Shown: positions 24,975-34,589 of the stretch, piece by piece
Numbering within the stretch: the stretch's first letter is position 1
Layout of the letters: every line of letters begins with the position of its first letter
From: Haloarchaeobius iranensis
GTDB taxonomy: Archaea; Halobacteriota; Halobacteria; Halobacteriales; Natrialbaceae
NCBI RefSeq assembly: GCF_900103505.1
Contig: NZ_FNIA01000001.1
Coordinates: 62,001-126,000, forward strand
Length of the DNA stretch: 64,000 bases
Direction of reading: 5' to 3'
Notes under the pieces: model-generated
Databases searched by the model: none
Told to the model about the DNA's origin: nothing
The model's input: only the letters and a program-made list of their open reading frames with translations
Made by a program: the position numbers and the translations under genes

Positions 24975-26957
24975 TTAGAACGCGTTGCTGCCGGCCTCGT
25001 CGGCGCGGTGCTCGCTGATGAGGCGGTCGACCATCTCCGATTTCTGGTCCTTCTTGCGCTCCGCGGCGCGGTCCGCCCAGTCGTCGATGACGGCCTCGAC
25101 GTCGTCTTCGCGGGCGACGGCGAGCTCGTCGACCTCCTGCATCGCCACGTCGTCGGCGGGGCCGACGGGAACCTCGTGCTCGAACAGCACCTCGTCGGCG
25201 ACGTCCGAGAGCCCGCCCTCCTTGAGGACGACGCGGGGGTCGTGGTCGACGAGCTTCTCGGCGGTCGACCGACCCGCGCCGGAGGCGTCGCGCAGGTAGA
25301 CCACGTCGTCGGGTGCGAGCCCGTAGTTGTCGTGGGCGTCGTCGATGGCGTCCCTGGTGAACTTGTCGACGGGTTTGACCGGGACGAGCCCGCGTTTCTT
25401 CTCCTCGACGTCGGCGAAGTTGGAGTGGTCGAGCTTCCAGAGCTCCTTCAGCCGGGCGAGCTTGCCCTCCAGCGCCTCGATTGTCTCCTCGCGGTCCGCG
25501 ACGTCGCGTTCGAGCGCGTCGTTCCGGCGCTCCAGCCGGGTGACCGTGCGGCGTTCGCGGGCCTCGCGACGTTCCTCGCGGCGGGCATCGGAGAGCTCCG
25601 ACTCCAGGTCGTCGATGCGCTCGTCCTTCTCGTCGACGGTGTCCTGCAGGTCGTCGACGTGGTCCTGCAGGCGCTCGACCTGCCGTTCGAGGTCGCGGAT
25701 GCGCTTCTCCTCGGCGGTCAGCTCGCGCGGGTCGTGCTCGTGCTCCTCGGGGTCCTCCTCGTCCTCCTCCACGAGGTCGTCGACGACGGCCTCGACGCTC
25801 CCGTCACCGCCGAGCACGCGCTCGATGACGACGCCCCGGTCGAGCGTCGGCGGCGTCTTCCGGGCGATGCGCTCGAACTGGTCCGCGTGGTCGTCGAAGG
25901 CAAAGAGCGCGGCGGCGAGGGCGTCGCGCTCGTGGTCGTTGTCGTAGCCCTCCTCGCGGGTCCGGTGTTGCTTCTCGTCGACGGGGAGGTCGGAAGCGGG
26001 GACCCACGGCGCGGCGTCGAAGCTCCGGCGGACCTTCTCGACGGTCTCCGGCATCGGCTCCACGTCGGCCGCGACGATGACGGGCCGCCCGCGCTCGATT
26101 ATCCACTCGATGACCGCGGCGGTGTCGGCGGTGCGCGTCGAGAGCACGTCGTGGACCTGTCCGTCGAGCGAGACGACCGCGACCGCCGTGGTGGTGCCGG
26201 GGTCCATCCCGACGATGACGTGGTCGCGGCGCTTGGCCAGCGGCTCGAACTCGATGCCGTCGCGGCGCTCCCGTTCGATCTCGACCCGCGTGTCGCCCGA
26301 GCGGCCGCGGGAGACGGGGATGTCGGCCGGGTGGGCGTCGACGGTGAAGACGGCGTTGGCGTAGCCGCCGTACTTCTCGGTCGGGTCCATCTCGTAGTCG
26401 AGCCCGGCGTCGTCGAGCGCCGAGGCGACCTCCCGGGCGCGGGCCCTGACGTTGCCGTGGATGCGCCGGGTGTAGCGGTCCTGGCTCCAGCCGCCGCTAC
26501 CGGTCGAGCGGCCTCGGGACACCTTCACGGTCGTCGTGTCGGTGAAGGCGCTCACCTCGTAGCCGACGTTGGCGGCGGCGAGGCGGGCGGCGGCCTCGGC
26601 CTCCTGCATGGGGTCCTTGCCGTACGGGACGCCGTGGCGGGAGGCGACGCGGGAGAGGGGTTCGGGCTGTTCGTCGCCCGTGACCTGTACGAGCCGTGTC
26701 TCGTCCGGCAGGCTGCCGAGGAAGTGGACGAGGGCGTCCTTGTCCTCGGCGAGTTCGTACATGTTGTCCGTGGCGACGATGGTCGGCGCCTCGTCGTCGA
26801 TGCGGCGGCGGAGCTTCCGGTAGGTGACGACGTCGCGCTCGAGGGATTCGCCGTCGAACACGACGAGCGCGTAGGAGGGGGCGTCCCCCCGGACGTCCCC
26901 GCTCTGGATGTCGACGCCGAACACCACCGCGTCGAGGGCCGTGGTACGGGCGCTCAC
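24975..26957 (-). CDS. DUF460 (COG2433) RNase H-fold protein with coiled coil
   Basis: 660 residues. The N-terminal part has a first ribonuclease-H-like module (VVFGVDIQSGD) and a second at VIVGMDPGTTTAVAVVSLDG, with acidic residues placed as in RuvC/YqgF nucleases. A predicted coiled coil of about 130 residues begins near ELTAEEKRIRDLERQVERL, followed by a C-terminal domain (GLVPVKPVDKFTRDAI). The GTG at 26957 is chosen because a TATA-like TTTATAC (26981-26987, minus) is 27 bases upstream. Role unknown; a nucleic-acid processing role is inferred from the fold. Confidence 0.82.
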   Translation of the reverse strand: MSARTTALDAVVFGVDIQSGDVRGDAPSYALVVFDGESLERDVVTYRKLRRRIDDEAPTIVATDNMYELAEDKDALVHFLGSLPDETRLVQVTGDEQPEPLSRVASRHGVPYGKDPMQEAEAAARLAAANVGYEVSAFTDTTTVKVSRGRSTGSGGWSQDRYTRRIHGNVRARAREVASALDDAGLDYEMDPTEKYGGYANAVFTVDAHPADIPVSRGRSGDTRVEIERERRDGIEFEPLAKRRDHVIVGMDPGTTTAVAVVSLDGQVHDVLSTRTADTAAVIEWIIERGRPVIVAADVEPMPETVEKVRRSFDAAPWVPASDLPVDEKQHRTREEGYDNDHERDALAAALFAFDDHADQFERIARKTPPTLDRGVVIERVLGGDGSVEAVVDDLVEEDEEDPEEHEHDPRELTAEEKRIRDLERQVERLQDHVDDLQDTVDEKDERIDDLESELSDARREERREARERRTVTRLERRNDALERDVADREETIEALEGKLARLKELWKLDHSNFADVEEKKRGLVPVKPVDKFTRDAIDDAHDNYGLAPDDVVYLRDASGAGRSTAEKLVDHDPRVVLKEGGLSDVADEVLFEHEVPVGPADDVAMQEVDELAVAREDDVEAVIDDWADRAAERKKDQKSEMVDRLISEHRADEAGSNAF

Positions 26958-27020
26958 AGGCAGTCGTTGGGGAGGTATCTGTATAAATTCCGCGGGGAAC
27001 CGCAACGTTGCAGTCGGGAT

Positions 27021-27036
27021 GTAACGGACGCGTTAC
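27021..27036. promoter_or_regulatory. Inverted repeat before the decayed DUF2178/XRE pair
   Basis: GTAACG-GACG-CGTTAC, six-base arms, ends 23 bases before the ATG at 27060. Its position suits an operator for the XRE-type regulator of this unit; as that regulator is now broken, it may be a relic. Confidence 0.4.
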
Positions 27037-27059
27037 GGTAAAGGGGAGTTTACAGGCCG

Positions 27060-27310
27060 ATGCCAGAGACCGACACCGTCGGTCCCGCCGCCGAGACTGC
27101 GTTCCGACACCTGCACGCCGCCCTCTGGCTCTGCTCTGGGGTCGGGCTCGGGGTGTCATCGTCGCCGGCTACCCGCTGGTCGGCGTGGAGGCGTTCGCCG
27201 CCTGTGCCGTCGGCGCAGTCGTCGGCTACGGCCGGTACAGCGGCCCGCTGTTCGACGAACGCGACCAGCGGCTCCACGAGGCCGCGAGCGCCGTGAGGAA
27301 CGAGGGCTGA
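27060..27310 (+). pseudogene. Frameshifted DUF2178-like membrane protein
   Basis: The frame from ATG 27060 encodes a plausible N-terminus (MPETDTVGPAAETAFRHLHA) and first membrane segment. The second half, GVIVAGYPLVGVEAFAACAV ending in the conserved LFDERDQRLHEAASAV, is in another frame. One extra G in the GGGG run at 27150-27153 would join them, so this is a single-base contraction. DUF2178-type proteins normally form an operon with a small XRE regulator, whose damaged gene follows. A sequencing error in the homopolymer is the alternative. Confidence 0.6.
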
Positions 27311-27480
27311 CACGGGGAGCCGCGGCGGCGCCCGACGTGACGCGACAGAGCAGCAACGCCATCGAGCGCGGCCGCTCCGACCCGAGCCTCGAACTCGCGC
27401 TCGAGCTCGCCGACGAGTTCGACTGTTCGGTCGAGGAGCTGTTCCGGCTGGAGGAGTGGCCCGACGGCGAGGTCAGTACA
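27286..27480 (+). pseudogene. Degraded XRE-family regulator
   Basis: One frame reads REERGLT, then a damaged stretch (RGAAAAPD) where the first HTH helices should be, then VTRQSSNAIERGRSDPSLEL and ALELADEFDCSVEELF, clearly the C-terminal half of a short haloarchaeal XRE regulator. There is no start codon in a suitable place, helix 2 is lost, and the frame runs without a stop into the 3' end of the convergent phzF gene. It overlaps the end of the DUF2178 frame, the usual arrangement for this pair. Confidence 0.6.
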
Positions 27481-28357
27481 GGTCGCCGCGTGCGACCGGG
27501 ACGACCCGACCGCCGACCTGTACCTCGATGTCGCCGTCTCCGCCGTCGCCGTCGTCCTGCTCCGCGGCCACGAGGTGGAGCAGCGACGGCCGCCCCATCT
27601 CGTAGCCCTGCTCGACGACCGCGTCGAGGGGCTCGCCCCGGTGCCGGACCAGGTAGCCGGCGAGACAGCCGTTCGAGGAACCCGTCGCCGGGTCCTCCGT
27701 CACGTCGTAATAGGGTGCGAACACGCGGTCGGCGTAGTCGTGGCCCGGGTCGCGGGGCTCCGGGCAGAACGCGAGGACGTTCTTGCCCTCGTGGTCGTCG
27801 GTCAGTTCCGCGTAGCCGGCGAGGTCGACCTCGGCGCGTTCGAGTGCGTCCCGGTGGCGGAGCGGGACGACGACGGTCGGGAGCCCGGTCGACACCCACC
27901 TGACCGGGAGGTCGTCGCGGATGTCGTCGACCGCGAGTCCGAGCGCGGCGGCAGCCGTCTCGCGGTCGAACGTCTCGCCGAACTCGGGCGGCTGCTGTGT
28001 CATCCAGTACAGCGGGTCGCCGCCGTCGCCCTCGACGCGGACCGGCACGTCGCCGACTTCGAGGTGGAGCGTGATCGGGTCCGGGTCACCCGGGGCGAGG
28101 TGCTCCCGGACGACCGCCGCCGTCCCGAGCGTCGGGTGGCCCGCGAACGGTATCTCGCTGTTGGGCGTGAAGATGCGCACGTCCCAGCCGTCGTCGTCGC
28201 GACCCGTGACGAACGTCGACTCGGAGTAGTTCATCTCGTTCGCGACCGCCTGCATCTCGTCGGTCGAGAGGTCGCCCGCGTCCGTCACCACCGCGAGCTG
28301 GTTCCCGGCGTACCGTTCCGTGGCGAACACGTCGCAGATGTGGAACTCGTGGGACAC
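27473..28357 (-). CDS. PhzF-family isomerase
   Basis: 294 residues with the diaminopimelate-epimerase-like two-lobed fold. Conserved PhzF features: an N-terminal VFATERYAGNQLAVV; the catalytic Glu region NEMNYSESTFV; FTPNSEIPFAGHPTLGTA; and the second-lobe DPATGSSNGCLAGYL. The GTG at 28357 sits about 27 bases after a minus-strand TATA-like CTTTTCA and gives the family length. Substrate unknown; most members outside phenazine clusters are uncharacterised. It lies 70 bases downstream of rnz on the same strand. Confidence 0.87.
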   Translation of the reverse strand: MSHEFHICDVFATERYAGNQLAVVTDAGDLSTDEMQAVANEMNYSESTFVTGRDDDGWDVRIFTPNSEIPFAGHPTLGTAAVVREHLAPGDPDPITLHLEVGDVPVRVEGDGGDPLYWMTQQPPEFGETFDRETAAAALGLAVDDIRDDLPVRWVSTGLPTVVVPLRHRDALERAEVDLAGYAELTDDHEGKNVLAFCPEPRDPGHDYADRVFAPYYDVTEDPATGSSNGCLAGYLVRHRGEPLDAVVEQGYEMGRPSLLHLVAAEQDDGDGGDGDIEVQVGGRVVPVARGDLY

Positions 28358-28427
28358 GACCGTCGATGCGACCGCGAGCGTGAAAAGCGAACCCCTCGCA
28401 TGCGACCGCCCCGCACGGTCTCGGCGG

Positions 28428-29357
28428 TCACTCGCCGTCCGGATACGGGATCTCGACCGTGTCACCGTCGTCGGGAATCAGCACCTCGCCGTCGAACGCC
28501 TCCCGAGCCTCGGTCCGGTGCATCTTCACGTCGTTCGCGTACCGCGACGAGACGTGCGTGAGCGCCAGCCGCTTCGCCCCGGCACGCTGGGCGACTTCTC
28601 CGGCCTGCTTGGCCGTCGAGTGGCCGGTCTGACCGGCCCGGTCGCGGCGGTCCTCCGCGAACGTCGCGTCGTGGACCAGCAGGTCGGCCTGCTCGGCGGC
28701 CTCGACGGTCGCGTCGACGGGCCGGCTATCGCCGGTGAAGACGAACCGGCGACCCGGACGGGGGTCGCCGACGACCTGGTCGGGACTGATGACGGTGCCG
28801 TCGTCGAGTTCGACCGCGTTCCCCTCGTGGAGTTCGGAGAACTTCGGGCCGACTGGGACGCCCAGTTCCTCCGCGCGCTCGCGGTCGAACCGGCCCTTCC
28901 GGTCGTCCTCGACGAGCGCGTAGCCGACCGCGGTCGTCCGGTGCTCGACCTCGAACGCCCGAACCTCGTACTCCTCGCGGCGGAGCGCCACGTCGCCGGC
29001 ACTGACCTCGTGGACCCGGACCGGGAACGACGGGCGCGCACCGGTCGCGTTGATGAGTCGCTCGACGAGGGGTTTCTCGCCCGGCGGACAGTGGATGGCC
29101 AGGGCGGCGTCGCGCTCGTTGAAGTCCATCGTCTGGACCAGGCCCGGGATGCCCAGCACGTGGTCGCCGTGGGTGTGCGTGACGAAGATGTGGTCCACCG
29201 AGAACCCCGTCCCGAAGCGCATCATCTGGCGCTGGGTCCCCTCGCCGCAGTCGAAGAGGAAGGCGTCACCCTCGCGCTGGCAGTAGAGAGAGGTTGGGTT
29301 GCGCTGGGTGGTCGGCACGGCCCCGCTGGTCCCGAGGAAGGTCACGCGCATCGACAT
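28428..29357 (-). CDS. rnz: Ribonuclease Z
   Basis: tRNA 3'-processing endonuclease of the metallo-beta-lactamase fold, 309 residues. The zinc motif is HTHGDH; GTSGAVPTTQRNPTS at the N-terminus, LVHDATF and the C-terminal ALTHVSSRY complete the signature of the short form. A TATA-like GGTTTACC near 29384-29391 (minus strand) supports the ATG at 29357. Together with EndA and TrmG10 it is one of three tRNA-maturation genes in the window. Confidence 0.95.
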   Translation of the reverse strand: MSMRVTFLGTSGAVPTTQRNPTSLYCQREGDAFLFDCGEGTQRQMMRFGTGFSVDHIFVTHTHGDHVLGIPGLVQTMDFNERDAALAIHCPPGEKPLVERLINATGARPSFPVRVHEVSAGDVALRREEYEVRAFEVEHRTTAVGYALVEDDRKGRFDRERAEELGVPVGPKFSELHEGNAVELDDGTVISPDQVVGDPRPGRRFVFTGDSRPVDATVEAAEQADLLVHDATFAEDRRDRAGQTGHSTAKQAGEVAQRAGAKRLALTHVSSRYANDVKMHRTEAREAFDGEVLIPDDGDTVEIPYPDGE

Positions 29358-29519
29358 GGTACACCGTCCAGCGGGGACCGGTAAACCGGTGTCGAATCGG
29401 TCGACCCACAGCTGGAACCGTTCACGACCGTTCAGAACCGCCGATTCGGTTGAATTCGGCCAAATCGTTCGTAACCGAGTTCCCGGTTTATACCCTCCGA
29501 ACCCCCAGGGGTAGCTACG

Positions 29520-30755
29520 ATGTCACGATCCACTGCACTGCTCGCAATCGCACTGGCCGCCCTCCTCGTGACCGCCGGCTGTCTCGGCGGCGTCGCCGGG
29601 ACAGGGGACGGCGCGAACACCGGTGACGATGCGGACACCGGCTCCGACGACACCAGCGTGTCGTTCTACGTGAGCGACCGCCCGGGCGCTATCGACCAGT
29701 TCGAACACCTCAACGTCACCATCACGTCCGTCGGCTTCCACCAGGCCGACGAGAGCGGTGACGAGACGGACGAAGCTGACGAGGACGCCGACGAGAACGA
29801 GACCACCGCCGAACCGGAGGACGTGAACGAGACGGCCACCGAGGACGTGAACGAGACGATCAGCCAGACTGAGACGAACACGACCACGGACGCGCCGGAG
29901 ACGGACTCCGAGGACTCGAGCGACGGCACCGACACCGAGAGCGACGACGAGTCCGACAGCGACGACGCCGAATCCGACGGCGACGGAGAGGCGACCGAGC
30001 CCGGCAGCGAATCCGAGGGCTGGGTCACCCACGAGGTGGACAACCGCACCGTCGACCTGACCGAGCTGCAGGGTGCGAACGCCTCCCGGCTCGCCGACTT
30101 CAACGTCAGCGCGGGCGAGTACGACAGAGTGTTCGTCCACGTCAGCGAGGTCCAGGGCACACTGGAGAACGGCGAGCAGGTCGACGTCAAGCTCCCGAGC
30201 GACAAGCTCCAGATCAACAAGCAGTTCACCGCCGAGTCCGGCTCGAACCTGAGCTTCGTGTTCGACATCATGGTCCACGAGGCCGGCAACTCCGGACAGT
30301 ACATCCTTCGTCCGGTCGTGAGCGAGTCCGGCACCGGCGACCAGGTCGAGATCGACGACGTCGACGCGGACGAGCGTGAGGGCGAACGCGGCCCGCCCGA
30401 GAACGCAGGCCCCGGGAACGACGGGGAGAGCGACGATGGTGAATCGAGCGACGACGACAGCGACTCGGCCGGCACCGAGACCGAACTCGAACTCGCCGTC
30501 GACGGCCAGGTCAGAGCCGGTGAGACGGTGACGCTGACTGTCACCGGAAACGACGACGCCGCCGTCGCCAATGCGACCGTCTCCGTCGACGGCGAGACGG
30601 TCGGCACCACCGACGCCGACGGCACCATCGAACTCACTGTGCCGGACGACGCCGAGGAGCTCGAAGTGACAGCCACGAAGGACGACGCCGAGGCAGAACA
30701 GTCGTGGCCGGTCCGCGGTAACGGCGGACAGGGCCGCGTGGCAGTCACTGCGTGA
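29520..30755 (+). CDS. DUF4382 lipoprotein with acidic linker
   Basis: 411 residues. The signal peptide ends at a lipobox (VTAGC, Cys21). A DUF4382 domain starts at VSFYVSDRPGAIDQFEHLNV and is interrupted by about 90 residues almost entirely Asp, Glu, Ser and Thr, then resumes (TVDLTELQGANASRLADFNV) through YDRVFVHVSEVQGTLENG. A C-terminal Ig-like domain (VRAGETVTLTVTGNDDA) follows a second acidic linker. Extracellular and lipid-anchored; function unknown. TTTATACC at 29487-29494 is 30 bases before the ATG. Confidence 0.82.
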   Translation: MSRSTALLAIALAALLVTAGCLGGVAGTGDGANTGDDADTGSDDTSVSFYVSDRPGAIDQFEHLNVTITSVGFHQADESGDETDEADEDADENETTAEPEDVNETATEDVNETISQTETNTTTDAPETDSEDSSDGTDTESDDESDSDDAESDGDGEATEPGSESEGWVTHEVDNRTVDLTELQGANASRLADFNVSAGEYDRVFVHVSEVQGTLENGEQVDVKLPSDKLQINKQFTAESGSNLSFVFDIMVHEAGNSGQYILRPVVSESGTGDQVEIDDVDADEREGERGPPENAGPGNDGESDDGESSDDDSDSAGTETELELAVDGQVRAGETVTLTVTGNDDAAVANATVSVDGETVGTTDADGTIELTVPDDAEELEVTATKDDAEAEQSWPVRGNGGQGRVAVTA

Positions 30756-31106
30756 CCACCTGACCGCTCGGCCTCTATCTTCGTCCCGTAACGAGCCTCG
30801 TGAACCTGATTTTTCGAGCCCGTTAACGGGCTGATTAACACGGTCGAGAGCCGTTCATCCGTCGGTTCCCCCGTTTCTCAACTGATGGAAATCACTATTA
30901 GATAGTTCATGAGTGCGATTACCGGACGTTCCGTGTGACCACCACACGTGAAACCGAGGTCAGAATGGACAGAAACGGGCATCAATGAGTTAATATGATG
31001 TCCATCATCCGCGCCTTCAATTGATTACCAGTTATCTGGAAATTAACTTTGGACACGTAGAAATGAGGGAGAGGTACTGCGGGAGCGGTTCTCGCAGGGG
31101 GAAAGG
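30756..31106. promoter_or_regulatory. AT-rich regulatory gap before the subtilase gene
   Basis: 350 bases with no gene. ATTTTT at 30808-30813 probably ends the DUF4382 transcript. A perfect 16-base palindrome AGCCCGTTAACGGGCT lies at 30817-30832. The subtilase promoter is probably AAATTAAC at about 31040-31047, leaving a leader of roughly 35-40 bases with GGGGGAAAGG just before the ATG. This is a leadered gene in a window where most look leaderless. Confidence 0.45.
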
Positions 31107-34100
31107 ATGAATCGGAAACTCCTAGCACTACTGCTCGCCAGTCTGATGGTATTCGGTTTCACGACTCCGTACGTTGCGGCCGGAGCTCCAACCGACCAGC
31201 AGGCAGGCACTTCGACAGAGATCGTACAGGCAGGCGTCAGCGGTGAGGACGTCGCATCAATCTCCGAGGACGCGTCCGCGCCCGAAACGGCGTGGGTCCA
31301 GCCTGCACTCGAACAGCAGTTCGAGCAGCAGGACGTCACACAGGTAGTCGTCCGGCTCGGAACGCCGGACCTACGGTCGTCGCTCGGCCGTGAGGCTACC
31401 ATCCAGGGCCTCCAGTCCCACGCAGAGCGGACCCAGGAACCGATTCTCGACTGGGCCAGCGAGCGTGACGGCGTCGCAGTCGAGAACACGTTCTGGTTGG
31501 CCAACGCCGTCGTGCTCTCGGTCCGGTCCAGCGGCGACAGCAGCGTGACCCTCGACCGGCTCGCACAGCTCGACGGTGTCGAGGAGCTCCACGCCAACTT
31601 CGAGGTCTCGGCACCCGAGCCGGTGGACAGTCAGGAGGTACGCAGCTCCTCCGACCACCCCGCGACCTACGGGCTGAACCAGATCAACGCGACCGAGGTC
31701 TGGGACCAGTTCGGCACCATGGGTGAAGGCACGAAGGTCGCCATCCTCGACACCGGTGTCGACCCGAGCCACCCGGACATCGACCTCTACACCGAGAACG
31801 CTTCGGACCCGACCTACCCCGGCGGGTGGGCCGAGTTCGACGGTAGCGGTAACCAGGTCCCGGACAGCGAGCCCTACGACTCCGACGGCCACGGCACGCA
31901 CACCTCCGGAACGGCGACCGGTGGCAACGCCAGCGGTGAGTACATCGGCGTCGCGCCGGAGTCCAACCTAATCCACGGTGGCGTCCTCACGCCCGAGGGC
32001 GGTACCTTCGCCGCCATCATCGGCGGCATGGAGTGGGCCGTCCAGGAGGACGCCGACGTCATGTCGATGAGTCTCGGCTGCACCAACGCACCGTGTTACG
32101 AAGAAGGGATGATCGAACCGACGCTGAACGCGGAGGCTGCGGGCACCGTCGTCGTCGCGTCCTCCGGGAACGACGGCGAGGGTGCGAGCAGCTCACCCGG
32201 TAACGTCTGGGACGCCGTCGCGGTCGGCGCGTCCAACGAGGGCGCCGACATCGCCGACTTCTCCAGCGGCATGGAAGTCGACACGGACAGTGCCTGGGGC
32301 GACGCCGCACCCTCGCACTGGCCCGACACCTACATCGTGCCCGACGTATCCGCGCCCGGGGTGGACGTGAAGAGCTCCGTCCCCGGCGGTGGCTACGCCG
32401 AGTACTCCGGCACGTCCATGTCCTCGCCGCACACGGCGGGCGCAGTCGCGCTGATGCGCTCCGCCTCCGGTGGCGATGCCAGCGTCTCGATGGTCAAGGA
32501 CGCGCTCCGTGAGACCGCGTGGAAGCCGGACGGCGAACCGTCCGGCAACGACACGCGCTACGGTGCCGGTATCATCAACGCCCTCGAGGCGACCCAGATG
32601 GTCGCACTCGAACAGGGCGTCGAGGGAACCGTCACCGACGCTGACGGCAACGCCATCGAAGACGCTGAAGTCAACATCGCCGGCGGTGGTTCCGGAACGA
32701 CCAACGCCTCTGGGTACTACAGCATCATCGCCCAGAACGGCACCTACGACGTGACCGCCAGCGCGTTCGGCTACGAGTCCGCCACGGAGACCGTCACCGT
32801 CGACGGTGACTACGTCACCCAGGACTTCTCGCTGAGCCCGACGCTGGATGTCCGGCTGCTGAGCGGACAGCCGTCCGCCATCGAGGCCGGTGAGAACGCC
32901 ACCGCGGTCGCAGAGGCCGCGAACCTCGAAGCCTACACGGCCGAACTCGGCGACGGCTACAGCGAGGCGAACGCCACGCTGTACGTCAACGGCCAGGAGG
33001 TGCCGTGGGGCCAGACGGTCACCTTCGACGAGCCGACCGACGTCACCGCCACGGTGACCGTCGAGACGACCGCGGACACCAGTGGGACGGTCTCGGTCAT
33101 CCACACCTTCGAGGGGCTCAACGATTCCATCGAGGTCACGACCGGTCCGACTGACGTGTTCGAGGAGTTCACCCAGGTCGGCGTCGTCGACGACGGCGGT
33201 GACTACGGGCAGGCTGTCAAGGGCACCCTCCAGGAGTACCTGCCCGCCAACTACCAGGTGTCGGTCATGACCTCCGACGAGGCCATGAACAACGTCGATA
33301 CGTACGACAGCTTCGTCGTGCAGAACATCGACGATTCCAACGGCGAGGCGTTCGCCTCCGCCACGAGCGCGGTCACGACAGGCGTGGTCTGGCTCGACAA
33401 CTGGGGCAGCAGCAGTAACGGTGTCCCGGTCCGCTCCTCGGCCATCGGCGACCCCGCCAACACCGACGATGCGTTCGGTGACGGTGTGGTCTCCTACGAG
33501 GTGACCAGCGACCACCCGATCTTCGAGGGTGTCGCCGAACCCGGTGAGAGCGTCCAGCTCCACACCGCCACCCTGTTCAACGACCACTCCTGGTTCACCG
33601 ACACCAACGCGGCCGTCATCGGGAACCTCCACACCGCAGATGCCGGTGTGAAGGGCCCGGGCATCGCGGTCGATGCGGACCGCTGGGGCGTCATGGCGTC
33701 CACGCTCGGCCGTGAGACGTTCGTCGAGGACGGCGACTTCACCGAGGAGGCCGACCAGATCCTCGCGAACTCGGTGCTGTTCGCGTCCGACACGCCCGAA
33801 CCCGTCGGGACGGTCGACGTCACGGAGACGACGGTCCAGCCCGGCGAGGACGCGACCGTCACCGTCTGGACCGGCGACATCGACAACGTCTCCGGCTACC
33901 AGGCCGAGCTGAACTTCGACCCGACCAAGCTCCAGGTCGCGGACATCAACGGCGTCGACTTCGCCGACCCCGTGACGAACATCGACAACGAGAACGGCAC
34001 CATCTCCATGGCCCAGGCCGGTGCGGCCGGCGTGGACAACCCCGAGATGGCCGAGATCGAGTTCGACGTGCTCATGGACGACTTCAACCAGTCGGCTGAA

Positions 34101-34436
34101 GTCTCCTGGAACGTCGGCGGCTCGATGATCACCCACCCGAACGGTACCGCGCCGCTCGTTGACTGGACCGGTGGGATGGTCCAGACCGCCGACTGTACGG
34201 CTGGCGACGTCAACTCCGACGGTTCGATCACCGTCCAGGACGCGACGCTCACCCAGCAGTACATCGTCGGTGACGACCCGGCCAACTTCAACCCGAGCTG
34301 TGCCGACATGAACGGTGACGGCCAGATCACCTCCGCCGACGTGACCCTCATCCTCGAGGAGATCGTCGGGAGCAGCATCTCGGCACCGCAGCCGATGACG
34401 GCCTCCGAACTCGTCGGCCTGCAGGCCGAAGCCTGA
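31107..34436 (+). CDS. Secreted subtilase with cohesin-like and dockerin domains
   Basis: 1109-residue S8 serine protease. Signal peptide (1-26); inhibitor-like propeptide to about 190; catalytic domain about 195-500 with Asp215 (LDTGVD), His262 (DGHGTHTSGT) and Ser437 (GTSMSSPH) all present; a carboxypeptidase-regulatory-like beta domain (505-580); a middle region (585-900) including VGVVDDGGDYGQAVKGTLQE, which looks like an amidotransferase-type fold; a cohesin-like domain (903-1028); and a dockerin (1030-1090) with paired calcium loops DVNSDGSITVQDA and DMNGDGQITSADV. It lacks PGF-CTERM and any anchor, so the dockerin is the likely attachment. The next gene encodes an anchored cohesin. Start chosen at the signal peptide ATG. 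Confidence 0.92.
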   Translation: MNRKLLALLLASLMVFGFTTPYVAAGAPTDQQAGTSTEIVQAGVSGEDVASISEDASAPETAWVQPALEQQFEQQDVTQVVVRLGTPDLRSSLGREATIQGLQSHAERTQEPILDWASERDGVAVENTFWLANAVVLSVRSSGDSSVTLDRLAQLDGVEELHANFEVSAPEPVDSQEVRSSSDHPATYGLNQINATEVWDQFGTMGEGTKVAILDTGVDPSHPDIDLYTENASDPTYPGGWAEFDGSGNQVPDSEPYDSDGHGTHTSGTATGGNASGEYIGVAPESNLIHGGVLTPEGGTFAAIIGGMEWAVQEDADVMSMSLGCTNAPCYEEGMIEPTLNAEAAGTVVVASSGNDGEGASSSPGNVWDAVAVGASNEGADIADFSSGMEVDTDSAWGDAAPSHWPDTYIVPDVSAPGVDVKSSVPGGGYAEYSGTSMSSPHTAGAVALMRSASGGDASVSMVKDALRETAWKPDGEPSGNDTRYGAGIINALEATQMVALEQGVEGTVTDADGNAIEDAEVNIAGGGSGTTNASGYYSIIAQNGTYDVTASAFGYESATETVTVDGDYVTQDFSLSPTLDVRLLSGQPSAIEAGENATAVAEAANLEAYTAELGDGYSEANATLYVNGQEVPWGQTVTFDEPTDVTATVTVETTADTSGTVSVIHTFEGLNDSIEVTTGPTDVFEEFTQVGVVDDGGDYGQAVKGTLQEYLPANYQVSVMTSDEAMNNVDTYDSFVVQNIDDSNGEAFASATSAVTTGVVWLDNWGSSSNGVPVRSSAIGDPANTDDAFGDGVVSYEVTSDHPIFEGVAEPGESVQLHTATLFNDHSWFTDTNAAVIGNLHTADAGVKGPGIAVDADRWGVMASTLGRETFVEDGDFTEEADQILANSVLFASDTPEPVGTVDVTETTVQPGEDATVTVWTGDIDNVSGYQAELNFDPTKLQVADINGVDFADPVTNIDNENGTISMAQAGAAGVDNPEMAEIEFDVLMDDFNQSAEVSWNVGGSMITHPNGTAPLVDWTGGMVQTADCTAGDVNSDGSITVQDATLTQQYIVGDDPANFNPSCADMNGDGQITSADVTLILEEIVGSSISAPQPMTASELVGLQAEA

Positions 34437-34589
34437 CCGGGGCAGCACATCCAGCCGTACCGTTCGCCGACCACCTCGCCTCCGTGCGGGGCTGTTTCGA
34501 AGACGACGCACGCGGCTTTGCGTACTGCCCGCTCGGCGGGCACCAGGGGCGGCCGGGGACACCCGGTCGCCGGTTTCACCACACGACCC

